DNA of 64,000 bases from an uncultured Gammaproteobacteria bacterium (lineage in GTDB: Bacteria > Pseudomonadota > Gammaproteobacteria > Pseudomonadales > Pseudohongiellaceae), in assembly GCA_937898685.1 (NCBI GenBank), contig CALEJT010000074.1, positions 1 through 64,000 of the forward strand, written 5' to 3'. Position numbers and translations under genes: made by a program. Below the pieces are notes generated by a model. The model worked only from the letters and a program-made list of their open reading frames with translations, had not been told where the DNA came from and did not search any database. Position 1 is the stretch's first letter. Each line of letters starts with the position of its first letter. Below are positions 7,081-16,538 of this stretch, piece by piece.

Positions 7081-10000
7081 CTAGGCGGAATCCCCGCTGT
7101 TGTCGTGCAAGAGACTGAGACCCAGGCGCTTGGCGCCGGCGTAGTCGACCTTGCCGGAGCCGAGTCGGGGGATGGCTTCCACGTGGAAGTAGCGGGAAGG
7201 GAAGGCCAAGGGATTGAGACCGAGTGCCATCAGTCGCTCGCGTAGATTGGCGGGATCGAGCGGGCGGTTGCTCAGCACGATGAGTTTTTCGCCTTTCTTC
7301 TCATCGGGTGCACTCACCACCACCAGTTCCAGTTCGGGATCGGGCAGCAAGGTGCGCAGCGTGTGCTCGACCGTGCCGAGTCCCACCATCTCGCCGCCGA
7401 CCTTCGCGAAACGTGAGTAGCGGTCGAGGATGTAGAGAAAGCCGTCTTCATCGAGATAGCCCTTGTCGCCGGTGACGTACCAGGAAAGACCATCGATCGA
7501 GAGCAGGGCGCTTTGGCTCTTCTGCTCGTTCTTCAGATAGCCCTGCATCACCTGCGCGCCGCTGATCAGCACCATGCCGGCTTCGCCCGTGGGCAAGGGC
7601 CGATAGGTTTCCGGATCGACGATGCGGAAGCTGGTGCCGGGCAGCGGCAAACCCACCGAGCCCACCTTGTTGCCGACCTGCACGCGCCAGTTATCGGGAC
7701 TGAGCCGATCGGGCATGTTCACGCTCGCCACCGGCGCGGTTTCGGTGGCGCCATAACCTTCCAGGATCTCCTTGTTGAACTTCTCGCGGAATTCGCGCCG
7801 CACGTCCTCGTGCAGTTTTTCCGCGCCAGCCACCACGAGGCGCAGACTTTCCAGCATCAAGGGATGCACCTTGTGATTGCGCACGTAGAGCCGCAGGAAA
7901 CTCGAGGTGCCGAGCAGAATCGTGACGCGATGCTTGGCGATGGCGAGCGCGGCGCCGTGCACGTCGGTGGGATCGGGATGACACACCACCGGCAGGCGTT
8001 CGAGCAGAGGCATCAGATGCGTCACCGTCAAGCCGAAGGCGTGAAAGGGCGGCAGGTTGGCGAGCATCACGTCCTCGTCTTCGGGATTCAGCAGTTCGGT
8101 GAACTGTTTGACGTTGCACAGCAGGTTGCGGTGCGTGAGCACCACGCCCTTGGGACTGCCTTCGCTGCCCGAAGAAAACATGATCACTGCCGCCTGCTGA
8201 TTGGAAGTGCGCGTGCAGCAGAACCACTTCAGCCAACTCGCCGGCAACATCCAGGTGGCGGCCAAGGTGATCAGTCGTTCCGCAATGGAAGCGCTGGCGC
8301 GCAGATCTTCCAGCATGATGAAACGACAACGTTCACGCAGCGGCTCCAGTACCACCCCGCGTGCCGCCAATTTGTCGAGAAAGCGCGCGGAGGTGTAGAT
8401 GGTTTCCACCTCGGCCTGCTCGATTGCGGACAGCATGGTTTCCACCGGCGCGGTGAAGTTGAGATTCACCACGGTCTTGCCGCAGAGAAAGAGCGCGAAA
8501 TTGCCGAGCACGCTGCCGGTGCTGCTGGGCAGCAGCAGTCCCACGTTCTGCTCGTGGCTCAACTTGCGCATGCGCCGCGCCAGGATGAGGGAGCCCGTCA
8601 GCGCCGTGCGGGCGCGCAGCGCGGTGCCGAAGGTGTCCATCAGCACCACGGGATTGCCGGACTTGGTGCAGGAATCGATCCAGTGTTCACCGAGCGTCGG
8701 CAGATGATCGGCATATTCGCGCCAGGAAAGATTGGAGAGCTCACCCACCTTGCGCTTGAGCTCGTGTGCCGGCGTCGACTTCGGCAAGGGCGCGCCGAAG
8801 TCCACCACCACTTCGCGATTGATCGTGTGCCGCGCGCGATGATGTTGCGGTTTGCTGGTCTGCGGCAGGCTGCCCCAGAGGCCACGCAGATAGAAGGGTA
8901 CGATCACGACGTCGTCATCGACTTCCTGGCAGGCACGCTCGTAGGCGCGGCGGAATTCACCGAGGTTGCCGTTGCGACTGACCACGCCTTCGGGAAAGAG
9001 ACACACCACTTCGCCGCGGCGCAGCGCTTCCGCCACGTCGGCCAGGGCCTGTCGCGACGCAGCACCGGCTTGAATCGGAATGCAGCCGAAACGGCGGAAG
9101 AACCAGCGCAAATACCAGAGTTCGTAGATGTCGCTGTTGAGTACGAAACGCACCGGACGTGGACAGGCGATCTGCACCACGGCCCAGTCGATCCAGCTGA
9201 CGTGGTTGCCGAGCAGCAGCACACCACCACGCACCGGGATGTGACGCATGCCCTGCACCTTGATGCGATAACGCGTGGCGACCACGCCATTCATCAGAAA
9301 ACGTGTGAGGCTTTGCGGCAGGGCGAAGAGCAGGTAGAGCGCAGCGGCAATCGCGACGACGGCATCGAGTTGCAGGAGGCCGCGCGTATTCCAACCCAAA
9401 AGTACATAACCCAAGGTGAACAGCAGCCACAGCAACATCAGTGCAGCCGTGAGCGCGTGACTGAGTGCGAGCACGCGCATGTTGGCGTTGGCGGGGGCGT
9501 AGTACTGCAGCAAGGCACGCAGCGGTACCAGCCACAAGGCCGCCGCGGCACCGATGAGGGCGAGTACCGAGGTCAGCAGCAGCGAAGGTTGCAGCAGCGC
9601 GAGCAGCGCAATGCCGAAGGTGAGGCCAAAGACGCCGAGCGGCAGCAAGCCGGTTTCGAGATAGCGGCGCGAATAATGACCGCCAAAGAGCGCACCAGCG
9701 AAGACACCCAACACCGCCGCAGTCAGTGGCGCATCCAGCACGAAGGAGCCTTCCGGAACGCGGAAGGGGGTGAGATAGAGCGGCAGTGCCAGCGTCAGAC
9801 TCTGCGTCACCATCAGGAGCAGCGCCACGCCGAGCGCGCTCGCACGCAGGCCGGAGTCCTGCCACAAGGCCCGCAGTTCCACCTTGCCGACTTCCTGCAG
9901 TGCCGCACGCCAGGCAAATACCGCGCGTGATTCCGGGCTCGCCGTCAGCGTGCTGCGATGAAGCAATCCCAACTGTAAAAGAGCAGCGGCAACGAAGAGC

Positions 10001-10554
10001 CAACTGCACGGCGCCAGCGCTTGCAGTGCCTCCGCGATAGCGCTGCCGGGATCCGTATCGCTGAGCCTGAGAACGGAGACTGCAAACATGGAGGCGCCGC
10101 CGAGAGCCGCGGCGTTCACCGCCAGCAGACGTCCATTCGCTTCCGCCAGATATTCGACGCCCACTCGCTCTCCCATCAGCGCGTATTTCGCCGGTGCGAA
10201 TAGCGCGGCCTGCGTACCTGCGAGAAATAGCAGGATGTAGGTGGGCGTGAGCCAGCCGAAGCTGCAGGAGAGCGCAAACAGAACGCTCAGGCCCAGGAGC
10301 AGGGAGCTCAGACGTTGAATCACGTTGCCCTTGCCATGCTGTTCGCATAGCTGCGTCGCCACGCGGGGAAACAGCACGAAGGGCAGCAGAAAGAGGATGA
10401 CGACCAGCGCACCCAGTAGGAGGCGGGTGCTGCCGGTATATTGAATGGAAAGTGCGAGCTGCAGCAGCACACCACAGCCGAAGGTGATGAAGGCGTTGAG
10501 GAAAAAGACGGCATAAAGCGCCGCGTTCTCCCGCCGGATCGTGCCGAGTGCCAT
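7081..10554 (-). CDS. aas: Bifunctional 2-acyl-glycerophosphoethanolamine acyltransferase / acyl-ACP synthetase with MFS domain
   Basis: A 1157-residue three-domain protein that flips lysophospholipid inward and reacylates it with fatty acid activated on ACP. Residues about 1-410 form a 12-segment MFS transporter (LplT-like), about 425-640 a PlsC acyltransferase with the catalytic HxxxxD motif in GNHVSWIDW and the FPEG motif, and about 650-1157 an AMP-forming ligase with the P-loop SSGSEGSPKG near residue 795. Fusions of LplT and Aas domains are common in proteobacteria. The ATG at 10554 has GGAGGGGAG upstream; a longer frame to 10638 lacks family similarity. All expected motifs are intact. 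Inner membrane, phospholipid repair. Confidence 0.93.
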   Translation of the reverse strand: MALGTIRRENAALYAVFFLNAFITFGCGVLLQLALSIQYTGSTRLLLGALVVILFLLPFVLFPRVATQLCEQHGKGNVIQRLSSLLLGLSVLFALSCSFGWLTPTYILLFLAGTQAALFAPAKYALMGERVGVEYLAEANGRLLAVNAAALGGASMFAVSVLRLSDTDPGSAIAEALQALAPCSWLFVAAALLQLGLLHRSTLTASPESRAVFAWRAALQEVGKVELRALWQDSGLRASALGVALLLMVTQSLTLALPLYLTPFRVPEGSFVLDAPLTAAVLGVFAGALFGGHYSRRYLETGLLPLGVFGLTFGIALLALLQPSLLLTSVLALIGAAAALWLVPLRALLQYYAPANANMRVLALSHALTAALMLLWLLFTLGYVLLGWNTRGLLQLDAVVAIAAALYLLFALPQSLTRFLMNGVVATRYRIKVQGMRHIPVRGGVLLLGNHVSWIDWAVVQIACPRPVRFVLNSDIYELWYLRWFFRRFGCIPIQAGAASRQALADVAEALRRGEVVCLFPEGVVSRNGNLGEFRRAYERACQEVDDDVVIVPFYLRGLWGSLPQTSKPQHHRARHTINREVVVDFGAPLPKSTPAHELKRKVGELSNLSWREYADHLPTLGEHWIDSCTKSGNPVVLMDTFGTALRARTALTGSLILARRMRKLSHEQNVGLLLPSSTGSVLGNFALFLCGKTVVNLNFTAPVETMLSAIEQAEVETIYTSARFLDKLAARGVVLEPLRERCRFIMLEDLRASASIAERLITLAATWMLPASWLKWFCCTRTSNQQAAVIMFSSGSEGSPKGVVLTHRNLLCNVKQFTELLNPEDEDVMLANLPPFHAFGLTVTHLMPLLERLPVVCHPDPTDVHGAALAIAKHRVTILLGTSSFLRLYVRNHKVHPLMLESLRLVVAGAEKLHEDVRREFREKFNKEILEGYGATETAPVASVNMPDRLSPDNWRVQVGNKVGSVGLPLPGTSFRIVDPETYRPLPTGEAGMVLISGAQVMQGYLKNEQKSQSALLSIDGLSWYVTGDKGYLDEDGFLYILDRYSRFAKVGGEMVGLGTVEHTLRTLLPDPELELVVVSAPDEKKGEKLIVLSNRPLDPANLRERLMALGLNPLAFPSRYFHVEAIPRLGSGKVDYAGAKRLGLSLLHDNSGDSA

Positions 10555-10664
10555 GTCCCGCTCCCCTCCTTCCTTGCGTGCAATGCACGAGCATCGCCTG
10601 CGATGCGCTGCGCCTTGGCGCGTGGAGCTCTGCGGCAACCGTGGCTGCCTGTGGCCGGCGGCGC

Positions 10665-11378
10665 TTAGTCTGCGCCGGCCTCGACTTCCTCACCGCCGGT
10701 GATGCCACCGGGCGGCGGCCAACCGCCGAGCTCCTGCCAACGGTTGATCATGTGGCAGAAGAGATCTGCCGTGATTTCCGCATCGTAGCGCGCCGAGTGG
10801 GCCGAGGCATTGTCGAAGGACAGGCCTGCCGCTTCCACCGCGCGCGCCAATACCGTTTGTCCGAAGCACAGCGCGGACATCGACGCCGTGTCGAGACTCG
10901 AGAAGGGATGGAAGGGGTTGCGCTTGAGATTGTGGCGCTCCGCTGCGGCACGCACGAAGCCATGATCGAAGTGGGCGTTGTGACCCACGAGAATCGCACG
11001 CTTGCAGTTGGCGGCCTTCATCGCTGCGCGCAGCTTGGCGAAGAGATCGCGAAACACTTCGGCTTCGGGATAGGCGATGCGCAGCGGGTGATAGGGATTG
11101 ATGCCGGTGAATTTCAGCGCCGCTTCTTCGATGTTGGCGCCGGGGAAGGGCACCACGCGATAGAAGTGCGTTTCCTTGCGTTGCAGTTGATCGCCGACGA
11201 AGTCGAGCGTGACGGCGGCGATTTCCAGAATGGCGTCGGTCTGCGCATTGAAACCGCCGCACTCCACGTCCACCACCACGGGCAGAAAGCCGCGGAAGCG
11301 TTCTGCGATGGAAAGGTTCTTGGGAGCTTCGGAAGCGGTGTCGCCGGGCAACTTTTCGGTCATGGCCGTTTCAGTCAT
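10665..11378 (-). CDS. rnt: Ribonuclease T
   Basis: A 237-residue DEDDh 3'-5' exoribonuclease that trims the 3' ends of tRNAs, 5S and 23S rRNA. Exo I is VVVDVECGGF with D37 and E39, Exo II contains GHNAHFDHGF, and Exo III is HSARYDAEITADLF with the His and Asp of the HxxxxD motif. RNase T is largely confined to gammaproteobacteria. The ATG at 11378 overlaps the pyrC stop as ATGA, giving translational coupling; an alternative ATG is at 11363. The acidic C-terminal tail EEVEAGAD extends beyond E. coli RNase T. Confidence 0.95.
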   Translation of the reverse strand: MTETAMTEKLPGDTASEAPKNLSIAERFRGFLPVVVDVECGGFNAQTDAILEIAAVTLDFVGDQLQRKETHFYRVVPFPGANIEEAALKFTGINPYHPLRIAYPEAEVFRDLFAKLRAAMKAANCKRAILVGHNAHFDHGFVRAAAERHNLKRNPFHPFSSLDTASMSALCFGQTVLARAVEAAGLSFDNASAHSARYDAEITADLFCHMINRWQELGGWPPPGGITGGEEVEAGAD

Positions 11379-12418
11379 GGCGCGGTTTCCAACAGTTTCC
11401 AGGCGATGGTCTCCCCCGCTTTCAAGGGCACGATGCGGTGGTCGCCGAAGTCGTAGTCGGCCGGGAGCTGCCAGGGTTCCTTCACGAGCGTGATGCGTTC
11501 CTGGTTGCGCGGCAGACGATAGAAGTCCGGACCGTGGAAACTGGCGAAGGCTTCGAGTTTGTCGAGTACGCCGAGTTCTTCGAAGATTTCCGCATACAGT
11601 TCGATCGCCGCGGGCGCGGTGAAACAACCGGCGCAGCCGCAGGCCGCTTCCTTGGTGTGACGCGCGTGCGGGGCAGAGTCGGTGCCGAGGAAGTATTTCG
11701 GTGAGCCGCTGATCACCGCTTCCTGCAGTGCGCGCTGATGCACGTTGCGTTTGAGCACGGGCAAACAATAGAGATGCGGACGCACCCCACCGACCAGCAT
11801 GTGGTTACGGTTGTACCAAAGATGTTGCACGGTGATGGTCGAGGCCACGTTGTCGGAGGCTTCACGCACGAAATCGGCGGCGTCCTTGGTGGTGATGTGT
11901 TCCAGCACCACGCGCAGGTTCGGGAAGCGCGCGAGCAGCGGCGCCAGCACGCGATCGAGGAAGGTCTTCTCGCGATCGAACACATCGATGTCGGCATCGG
12001 TGACTTCGCCGTGCACGAGCAGCGGCAGACCACAATCACTCATCGCCTCGAGCGCGGGATAGACCGCTTCGAGTCTGGTGACACCGCTGGCGGAATTGGT
12101 GGTGGCCCCGGCCGGATAGAGCTTGACCGCTTTCACATGACCACTTGCCTGCGCCGCGCGGATTTCCTCGGGCGTGGTGGAGTCGGTGAGATAGAGCGTC
12201 ATCAAAGGCTCGAACTCCCTTCCTGCCGGAGCGTGCGCCAACAGACGCTCGCGATAGGCCAGGGCCTGCAGCGTGGTGGTCACGGGCGGCACCAGGTTCG
12301 GCATCGCAATGGCGCGCCGGAACACGCGGGCGGTGGGAGGAACGGTGGCTGCTAGGACGGCGCCGTCACGGAAATGGATGTGCCAGTCGTCGGGGCGGGT
12401 AAGCGAAAGAGTCAACAT
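11375..12418 (-). CDS. pyrC: Dihydroorotase
   Basis: A 347-residue class II dihydroorotase that cyclises carbamoyl-aspartate to dihydroorotate in pyrimidine synthesis. Metal ligands are visible: H13 and H15 (DWHIHFRDG), the carboxylated lysine K99 (VKLYPAG), H136 (LVHGEVTD), H174 (VLEHITT) and D247 (GTDSAPH). Length equals E. coli PyrC. A longer in-frame start at 12607 exists, but the ATG at 12418 is the family start. The stop overlaps the rnt start, so pyrC-rnt form an operon, as in Pseudomonas. Confidence 0.97.
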   Translation of the reverse strand: MLTLSLTRPDDWHIHFRDGAVLAATVPPTARVFRRAIAMPNLVPPVTTTLQALAYRERLLAHAPAGREFEPLMTLYLTDSTTPEEIRAAQASGHVKAVKLYPAGATTNSASGVTRLEAVYPALEAMSDCGLPLLVHGEVTDADIDVFDREKTFLDRVLAPLLARFPNLRVVLEHITTKDAADFVREASDNVASTITVQHLWYNRNHMLVGGVRPHLYCLPVLKRNVHQRALQEAVISGSPKYFLGTDSAPHARHTKEAACGCAGCFTAPAAIELYAEIFEELGVLDKLEAFASFHGPDFYRLPRNQERITLVKEPWQLPADYDFGDHRIVPLKAGETIAWKLLETAP

Positions 12419-12584
12419 GCAAGAAAGGCCTTCAAAACGGGCCGCAGTATAGCAACGGGCTCGAAGCCCCCGCCATGCTTTTACTCCGAACAGACGCGGC
12501 AGTTCCGACTTGGCCTGGCATGTGGCCTGAGCCTTCGGGTAGAGTGCGACGCCATTGCAGCTCAGCAGGACGAAGGGGGGAGTC

Positions 12585-13673
12585 GTGAGCCGTGATGCCG
12601 TTGCCACATCGTTGCAGTTGTTACCGGGCGTTCCGCTGATCGAATCGCCCTTGTTCGAGGAGATCCTGCGCTCGGACTACTTCAGCGAAGAGGAAAAGCC
12701 CGTGGCGCGCGACCTGCACGACAAGGGGTTTGCCATCCTGCGCTTTCCCGATCCCGACTTCGACGCCCGCGCCGCACGCATGCGGGCGCGTCTGCATGAA
12801 TGTTTCGACCAGAAGGCAAGCCTGCGTGAGCAGCGGGTCTACTGCGAAGGACCGCGCATCCAGGACGCCTGGCGCATCGATGCCGACGTCAAAGCGTTGG
12901 CCTGCAACGAACAGATTCTCGCCTTGCTGCGCAAGCTTTACGGTCGACCGGCCTTTCCCTTCCAGACGCTGAACTTTCGCTTTGGCAGTGAGCAGCACAT
13001 GCACACTGATTCGGTGCACTTCAGCAGCAATCCGGAGCGCTTCATGTGTGGGGTGTGGGTGGCGCTGGAAGAGGTGCATGCCGGTAATGGGCCCTTGTCC
13101 TACTACGAGGGCAGTCACCGCTGGCCGCTCTACACCAACGAACACATCGGTGTGACGGCATCGGCGCTGGACCGGGAACAGATCAGTCAGGCCCACTATC
13201 ACGCGCTGTGGCAGAAACTGGTGCAGGTGCACGGCTCACGCAAGTTCGAACTGCATGCCCCGGCGGGTACGGCGCTGATCTGGACGGCCAATCTGCTGCA
13301 TGGCGGCGAACCGGTGCGTGAGCCCGGTAGCACGCGCTGGTCGCAGGTCACCCACTACTATTTCGAGGGCTGCAGCTATTACACGCCCATGCACAGTGAC
13401 GTCTTCCTGGGTAAGACCTGGTTCCGCCGGCCCTCGAATCTCCTCACCGGGCAGGAAGTGCCCAATACCTACAACGGCCATGTGGTGAGCCGGCGTTACA
13501 TCGACGTCGCCATGGAGGGCATGACGGCCGTGCCGAAGCTGCCCATGGCGCTTCCCGAGGACTTCGACACGGCGCGGTACCTGGCTCTGAACCCGGACGT
13601 GGCCCAGGCCGGCGTGGACCCCAAACGCCACTATCTGGCCCACGGCAGGGCGGAAGGGCGGGCTTACAAGTAG
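12585..13673 (+). CDS. Phytanoyl-CoA dioxygenase (PhyH) family protein with C-terminal NPDVA motif
   Basis: A 362-residue putative Fe(II)/2-oxoglutarate oxygenase. The metal triad is H140 and D142 (HMHTDS) with distal H239 (NLLHGG), and a downstream Arg could bind 2-oxoglutarate. The last 35 residues, FDTARYLALNPDVAQAG plus HYLAHGRAEGR, form a short repeat module seen at the ends of some glycosyltransferases and cell-surface polysaccharide enzymes. This suggests a polysaccharide or sugar-linked substrate; that is inference. The start is GTG at 12585 with AAGGGGGG upstream, preferred over a TTG at 12555. The gene is divergent from pyrC. Confidence 0.75.
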   Translation: MSRDAVATSLQLLPGVPLIESPLFEEILRSDYFSEEEKPVARDLHDKGFAILRFPDPDFDARAARMRARLHECFDQKASLREQRVYCEGPRIQDAWRIDADVKALACNEQILALLRKLYGRPAFPFQTLNFRFGSEQHMHTDSVHFSSNPERFMCGVWVALEEVHAGNGPLSYYEGSHRWPLYTNEHIGVTASALDREQISQAHYHALWQKLVQVHGSRKFELHAPAGTALIWTANLLHGGEPVREPGSTRWSQVTHYYFEGCSYYTPMHSDVFLGKTWFRRPSNLLTGQEVPNTYNGHVVSRRYIDVAMEGMTAVPKLPMALPEDFDTARYLALNPDVAQAGVDPKRHYLAHGRAEGRAYK

Positions 13674-13775
13674 ACGTTGCCCGGGCTGCTGTTTATCCTT
13701 GCCACCTTTGTTCGGCAGCCCCCTGCCGCCCGCGTTTTCAGACTCTTTTCATCACTTTTCTCGGCAGTAGAGCTC

Positions 13776-15116
13776 ATGGCCACGATTCTTCAGAAACTCC
13801 CCATCGGCGACAAAGTAGGCATCGCTTTCTCCGGCGGCCTCGACACCAGCGCAGCCCTGCACTGGATGAAACTCAAGGGCGCACGGCCCTTCGCCTACAC
13901 CGCCAACCTGGCGCAGCCGGATGAGGCGGACTACGAGGAAATTCCGCGCAAGGCGCTGCAGTACGGTGCCGAGAAGGCGCGTCTGATCGACTGCCGCCTG
14001 CAGCTCGCCAACGAAGGCATCGCCGCCATCCAGTGCAGCGCCTTCCACATCACCACCGCGGGCGTGACTTATTTCAACACCACGCCGCTCGGCCGCGCCG
14101 TCACCGGCACCATGTTGGTGGCCGCGATGAAGGAAGACGACGTCCACATCTGGGGCGACGGCAGCACCTACAAGGGCAACGACATCGAGCGCTTCTACCG
14201 CTATGGCCTGCTCACCAACCCGGCGCTCAAGATCTACAAGCCCTGGCTGGACCAGGATTTCATCAATGAGCTCGGTGGCCGCGCCGAAATGTCCGCGTTC
14301 ATGACCAAGGCCGGCTTCGGCTACAAGATGAGCGCCGAGAAGGCCTACAGCACCGACAGCAACATGCTCGGTGCCACGCACGAAGCGAAGGACCTCGAGC
14401 ATCTGAACAGCGGCATCCGCATCGTCAACCCGATCATGGGTGTGGCTTTCTGGAAGCCGGAAGTGGAAATCAAACCGGAAGAAGTCACCGTGCGTTTCGA
14501 GAACGGTGTGCCGGTGGCGCTCAATGGCAAGACCTTCCCGGGTCCGGTGGAGCTCTTCATGGAAGCCAACCGCATCGGCGGCCGTCATGGTCTGGGCATG
14601 AGCGACCAGATCGAGAACCGCATCATCGAAGCCAAGAGCCGCGGCATCTACGAAGCTCCCGGCATGGCGCTGCTGTTCATCGCCTATGAGCGTCTCGTCA
14701 CCGGCATCCACAACGAAGACACGATCGAGCAGTACCGCGAAAACGGTCGCAAGCTTGGCCGCCTGCTCTATCAGGGCCGCTGGTTCGATCCGCAGGCGAT
14801 GATGCTGCGGGAAAGCTCGCAGCGGTGGGTCGCCTCCGCCATCACCGGTGAAGTGACGCTGGAACTGCGTCGCGGCAACGACTACTCGATCCTGAACACC
14901 GAGAGCCCGAACCTGACCTACCATCCGGAGCGTCTGACCATGGAGAAAGGTGATTCCATGTTCACCTCCGCCGACCGCATCGGTCAGCTCACCATGCGCA
15001 ACCTCGACATCGTCGACACGCGCGACAAGCTGACGCTGTACACCAACAACGGTCTGCTCAGCATCGGCAAGAGCGGCGGCAGCGTGCCCACGCTGGAACC
15101 GCCGAAGAAGGACTGA
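13776..15116 (+). CDS. argG: Argininosuccinate synthase
   Basis: A 446-residue enzyme that joins citrulline and aspartate using ATP in arginine synthesis. The PP-motif AFSGGLDTSAALHWM lies near the N-terminus (about residues 17-31), and the protein follows the E. coli-type ArgG (447 residues) throughout, for example GDGSTYKGNDIERFYRYG. It is not the shorter ArgG class found in most bacteria. ATG at 13776 is chosen; an in-frame upstream start at 13677 gives a non-conserved leader. It is followed after 41 bp by an exported TPR protein. Confidence 0.97.
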   Translation: MATILQKLPIGDKVGIAFSGGLDTSAALHWMKLKGARPFAYTANLAQPDEADYEEIPRKALQYGAEKARLIDCRLQLANEGIAAIQCSAFHITTAGVTYFNTTPLGRAVTGTMLVAAMKEDDVHIWGDGSTYKGNDIERFYRYGLLTNPALKIYKPWLDQDFINELGGRAEMSAFMTKAGFGYKMSAEKAYSTDSNMLGATHEAKDLEHLNSGIRIVNPIMGVAFWKPEVEIKPEEVTVRFENGVPVALNGKTFPGPVELFMEANRIGGRHGLGMSDQIENRIIEAKSRGIYEAPGMALLFIAYERLVTGIHNEDTIEQYRENGRKLGRLLYQGRWFDPQAMMLRESSQRWVASAITGEVTLELRRGNDYSILNTESPNLTYHPERLTMEKGDSMFTSADRIGQLTMRNLDIVDTRDKLTLYTNNGLLSIGKSGGSVPTLEPPKKD

Positions 15117-15157
15117 AACCACGGGATCCAGGAACGCGAAGAATGAGGGGGCGAGGA

Positions 15158-15703
15158 ATGAAACGGCTACTCTCACTCTTCGCACCCTGGTGTCTCAGCG
15201 GTGCCTTGCTCGCCGATCAGAATGCGCCTGAACTCGACGAGCTGTTCCAGCAATTGAAGATGACGCGCGATCCCGTAGCGGCAGCACCGCTCGAGGATCG
15301 CATCTGGGATCTGTGGTTTCAGCACGAAGATCCTCAGGCGCAGCAGCTGATGAATCTCGGCCTCCTGCAGGCCAATGCCGGAGAACTTCAGGCTGCCGTC
15401 GCCACCTTCACCCAACTCATCGCTCTGCAACCGGACTTCGCCGAAGCCTGGAACCGGCGTGCAACACTGCATTACCTGCTCGGCAACTACGCCGAATCGA
15501 AGGCGGACATCGCCGAAGTCCTCAAACTCGAGCCCTATCACTTCGGTGCTCTGTCGGGACTCGGTCTCGTCAACGTCGCCCAGGGCAACTATCTCGAAGC
15601 GCGCCGCGCCTTCGAATCGGCCCTCGAAGTGAATCCCAGCATGGAAGCCGTGCGCGCCAACCTGCTCGAGCTGGATCGGGTGCTGAAGGGAAGGACGATT
15701 TGA
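15158..15703 (+). CDS. Exported TPR protein
   Basis: A 181-residue protein with a short signal peptide (MKRLLSLFAPWCLSGALLA) followed by about three tetratricopeptide repeats between residues 60 and 165, e.g. ALQPDFAEAWNRRATLHYLLGNYAESK and LEPYHFGALSGLGLVNVAQGNYLEARRAFE. A periplasmic scaffold or peptide-binding role is possible; no catalytic domain is seen. ATG at 15158 has AGGGGGCGAGGA in front; a second ATG at 15143 is in frame. The location after argG suggests read-through, but a functional link is not evident. Confidence 0.75.
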   Translation: MKRLLSLFAPWCLSGALLADQNAPELDELFQQLKMTRDPVAAAPLEDRIWDLWFQHEDPQAQQLMNLGLLQANAGELQAAVATFTQLIALQPDFAEAWNRRATLHYLLGNYAESKADIAEVLKLEPYHFGALSGLGLVNVAQGNYLEARRAFESALEVNPSMEAVRANLLELDRVLKGRTI

Positions 15704-15742
15704 GCCTCGTCGGGGTTCGACTGCTGCGTTGGTCGGAGTCGA

Positions 15743-15780
15743 CGTAGGTTGGCGCTTCGCGAAGCGAATCCCAGCATACG
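15743..15780. repeat. REP-like imperfect palindrome
   Basis: CGTAGGTTGG, a perfect CGCTTCGCGAAGCG core (15753-15766) and a degenerate right arm ending in TACG make a 38-bp imperfect palindrome. It lies in the 186-bp gap between the TPR gene and nth, where it may also end transcription from both sides. Confidence 0.55.
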
Positions 15781-15889
15781 ATCTCCAAACATGCAGCGAC
15801 TTTCCTGCGACATCCCTGCCTGGCTTCGCCTGACGGCTCGGGGCCCATCTACGAGCAACGAAGGCCAAGGCCTATGCGGCGATCGAGCT

Positions 15890-16525
15890 TCAATCCTCGG
15901 TCTTATCCTTGTACTCACACAGATCTTCGATCACACAACTGCCGCAGCGCGGTTTGCGGGCGATGCAGGTGTAGCGGCCGTGCAGGATGAGCCAATGGTG
16001 GGCGTCGAGCAGGAATTCGTCGGGCACCACCTTCAATAACTTCTTCTCCACTTCCAGCACGTTCTTGCCGGGCGCGAGGCCGGTGCGATTGCTGACGCGG
16101 AAGATGTGGGTGTCCACCGCCATGGTCTTCTGACGGAAGGCGGTATTGAGGATCACGTTCGCGGTCTTGCGACCCACGCCGGGCAGGGCTTCGAGTTCCT
16201 CGCGCGTCTGCGGCACCTGCGAATCGTACTGATCGATCAAGATCTTGCAGGTCTTCATCAGGTTCTCCGCCTTGGTGTTGAAGAGGCCGATGGTCTTGAT
16301 GTAGTCCTTGAGCTTTTCCAAACCGAGGTCATGGATCGCCTGCGGGGTATTGGCCACCGGAAACAGTTTGGCGGTGGCCTTGTTGACGCCGACGTCGGTG
16401 GCCTGCGCGGAAAGCAGTACGGCCACCAGTAACTCGAAGGGCGTGCTGTAGTTGAGTTCGGTGGTGGGCTTGGGATTGGCGGCGCGCAGGCGCTCGAAGA
16501 TCTGGCGGCGTTTCTGTGGGTTCAT
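15890..16525 (-). CDS. nth: Endonuclease III
   Basis: A 211-residue DNA glycosylase/AP lyase that removes oxidised pyrimidines. The helix-hairpin-helix motif LPGVGRKTA holds catalytic K120, the catalytic aspartate is D138 in VDTHIF, and the [4Fe-4S] ligands are C187, C194, C197 and C203, all numbered exactly as in E. coli. It is the last gene of the rnfABCDGE-nth operon, an arrangement found widely in gammaproteobacteria, 13 bp after rnfE. Confidence 0.97.
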   Translation of the reverse strand: MNPQKRRQIFERLRAANPKPTTELNYSTPFELLVAVLLSAQATDVGVNKATAKLFPVANTPQAIHDLGLEKLKDYIKTIGLFNTKAENLMKTCKILIDQYDSQVPQTREELEALPGVGRKTANVILNTAFRQKTMAVDTHIFRVSNRTGLAPGKNVLEVEKKLLKVVPDEFLLDAHHWLILHGRYTCIARKPRCGSCVIEDLCEYKDKTED

Positions 16526-16538
16526 GGCAAAGAAGGTA

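Noticed and set aside
7513..9930. An 805-codon open frame on the plus strand
   Set aside because: It lies antisense to aas. The protein is His/Gln/Arg/Gly-rich with no domain, the usual mirror of a high-GC gene. The minus-strand Aas has intact motifs across the same region.
13752..15185. A 477-codon minus-strand frame
   Set aside because: Antisense to argG; composition reflects GC skew only.
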